This document shows positions 37,422 through 38,613 of a DNA stretch of 38,613 nt, one piece after another. The notes under the pieces were generated by a model. The model saw only the letters and a list, made by a program, of their open reading frames with translations. It was not told where the DNA came from and did no database searches. A program made the position numbers and the translations under genes. The stretch's first letter is position 1. Each line of letters starts with the position of its first letter. Source of the DNA: a virus; IMG/VR virus record IMGVR_UViG_3300032316_000623, positions 1 through 38,613 of that record; one strand, given 5' to 3'.

Positions 37422-38613
37422 TTAAGCCTGACCTACTGGTTGCGGCATTGCCTGCATTTGAGGTGATGGCTGGGGTTGTTGCTGTGGCTGTGATTGGTTT
37501 AAGCCAATCTGCGACAACACTTGTGCTGATGCTAATTTCTCTTGATCTATAAGTGTCTGAGCGAGTTGCTGAATATCAGTGCGTGGCTGTCGCGTCATCT
37601 GAATGACAGCTTGCCAATCAACTGGCTGGCCACCTTTAGCAGCAATCTCAGCTGCTTTTAGAATAATATCCGCTTCCATCTGATCGCGCTTTAAATCGCT
37701 GTCTAATTGTAACTGTGCGCGTTGGATGGCTTGTGATTGTAGCTTGGCGAAAGTATCCGCTTGAGCCTTGGCTAATTCAACTTCAGCTAACAGTTGATTT
37801 GGATCTTTTTGCTGAGATTTAGAAGCATCTTGAGCTTGTGCGATTTGCGCATCTTGCTCTGGGCTAATCGGTGAGAAGAAACTTTCTGGGTTTTTAAATC
37901 CAGCTTTTCTAACTATCTGGTTAAGCGTGTTAGCGTATTGGCTTGGCTTAACAAGCGGATTAGATAAACCCATTTGCTGAAGTATCTGCTCTTGCTTTTG
38001 AGCTAACTGAGTTAAGAAGCCCATTTGCTGAGCATCATCGCCTCGGCCTAAAGCAACAGATACAATACAATCCATATTTGCATCCCATTGGGACACATCT
38101 ACAGGCACCCACTGACCTCTAAGGCGGATAAGTAAAGGCTTATCTTGATGGCGGGTAATGAGCTTTAAAAGCCCGCTGAATAATTGCCGCATGCCGGTTT
38201 CAGCAAATGTTCTTGCAATAAGCTCAATTCTATCTTGCGAGGCAGATATCTGAGCATTGACCGCAGCGCGTGTCGTTGACTGTAAAACATCGGCATCTAA
38301 CCCCTGGCTAGTCGGGGTAATTCCAGTTCTTTGAGCCTTGATCTGGTCAAGGTAATCAAGAATAGGCATAGCGGCCTGGCCAACGAATGGCGTAGACATA
38401 TCTTGCACTGCGCCAATTTGTCTGGCTCTGACTACTGCGCCGACTTCTTTATTCAATACATCGTCAATATTGACCTGCCCCTCAACAATTACCGTCCTGG
38501 GGAATATCGACTGCGCAAGGCTATCCAATGTAGCCCGCATAACGTGAGATTTAATTCTCTGTAGATCCATCGTTACATCAGCTAACGAATGGCCGAATAC
38601 AGTATGCGGCTCT
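37422..38613 (-). CDS. Portal protein, C-terminal part (gene crosses the circle junction)
   Basis: This carries the last part of the 777-residue portal. The unique segment is 38490-37422; 38491-38613 repeats bases 1-123. It includes LAQSIFPRTVIVEGQVNIDDV, a helical wing/stem region and a Gln/Pro-rich C-terminal tail (SQPQQQPQPSPQMQAMPQP), which may correspond to a barrel-like extension. The in-frame ATG near 38570 is internal to the gene, not a start. Confidence 0.9.
   Translation of the reverse strand, partial: EPHTVFGHSLADVTMDLQRIKSHVMRATLDSLAQSIFPRTVIVEGQVNIDDVLNKEVGAVVRARQIGAVQDMSTPFVGQAAMPILDYLDQIKAQRTGITPTSQGLDADVLQSTTRAAVNAQISASQDRIELIARTFAETGMRQLFSGLLKLITRHQDKPLLIRLRGQWVPVDVSQWDANMDCIVSVALGRGDDAQQMGFLTQLAQKQEQILQQMGLSNPLVKPSQYANTLNQIVRKAGFKNPESFFSPISPEQDAQIAQAQDASKSQQKDPNQLLAEVELAKAQADTFAKLQSQAIQRAQLQLDSDLKRDQMEADIILKAAEIAAKGGQPVDWQAVIQMTRQPRTDIQQLAQTLIDQEKLASAQVLSQIGLNQSQPQQQPQPSPQMQAMPQPVGQA
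38491..38613. repeat. Terminal redundancy of the circular genome (right copy)
   Basis: It is identical to bases 1-123. Joining the ends removes one copy and gives the continuous portal gene. Confidence 0.95.

Noticed and set aside
1-38613. T7-type RNA polymerase, DNA polymerase or DNA methyltransferase genes
   Set aside because: No reading frame shows their motifs. The phage appears to rely on host polymerases.

Overview
The window is one complete, circularly closed genome of a temperate podovirus-type phage. Its first 123 bases are repeated exactly at its end (1-123 = 38491-38613), so the unit genome is 38,490 bp and the portal gene runs across the arbitrary cut. There is no tape-measure gene and no sheath gene. 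A P22-like portal, an SU10-like capsid, a gp10-like hub protein and an ejection-protein block point to a short-tailed virion. The host is probably an alphaproteobacterium of moderate GC. The main reasons are a phage-encoded GcrA homologue, a cell-cycle regulator family typical of that class, and an attP that carries the 3' part of a tRNA-Ser(TGA).

The layout is lambda-like. An immunity region (about 9.6-10.6 kb) holds divergent small HTH regulators and two promoters pointing outward. Each promoter has a 16-17 bp dyad operator inside its -35/-10 spacer and a second copy about 30 bp upstream. The rightward operon (10601-15009, + strand) encodes small early proteins, a YqaJ-type exonuclease, an ERF annealing protein, a small SSB-tailed protein, an HNH nuclease, an excisionase-like protein and a tyrosine integrase, and it ends at attP (15082-15149).

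The leftward unit (- strand) starts at 9841 and runs through the Cro-like protein, two ParB-fold proteins, RusA, a possible second HTH protein, GcrA, and a DUF1376 replication protein with an origin-like iteron array inside its gene. It continues through small accessory genes, TerS, a probable packaging-site region and TerL. It then crosses the circle junction through portal, scaffold, major capsid, adaptor, a six-gene tail-fibre/adhesin block, hub and ejection proteins, and a lysis cassette (transglycosylase, M15 endopeptidase, holin-like proteins, overlapping spanins and several very small membrane proteins). It ends with an HTH-metallophosphoesterase and two small genes facing attP. Most genes overlap by ATGA or TGATG and are probably translationally coupled.

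Five intrinsic terminators lie inside these long units, so either internal promoters or antitermination must exist; no N- or Q-like protein was recognised with confidence. The most notable features are the origin-like array at 5834-5924, the symmetric operator system, the GcrA homologue, the packaging-region repeats, a frameshift in the gp10-like gene near 25780, and a C15 homopolymer inside a small gene.
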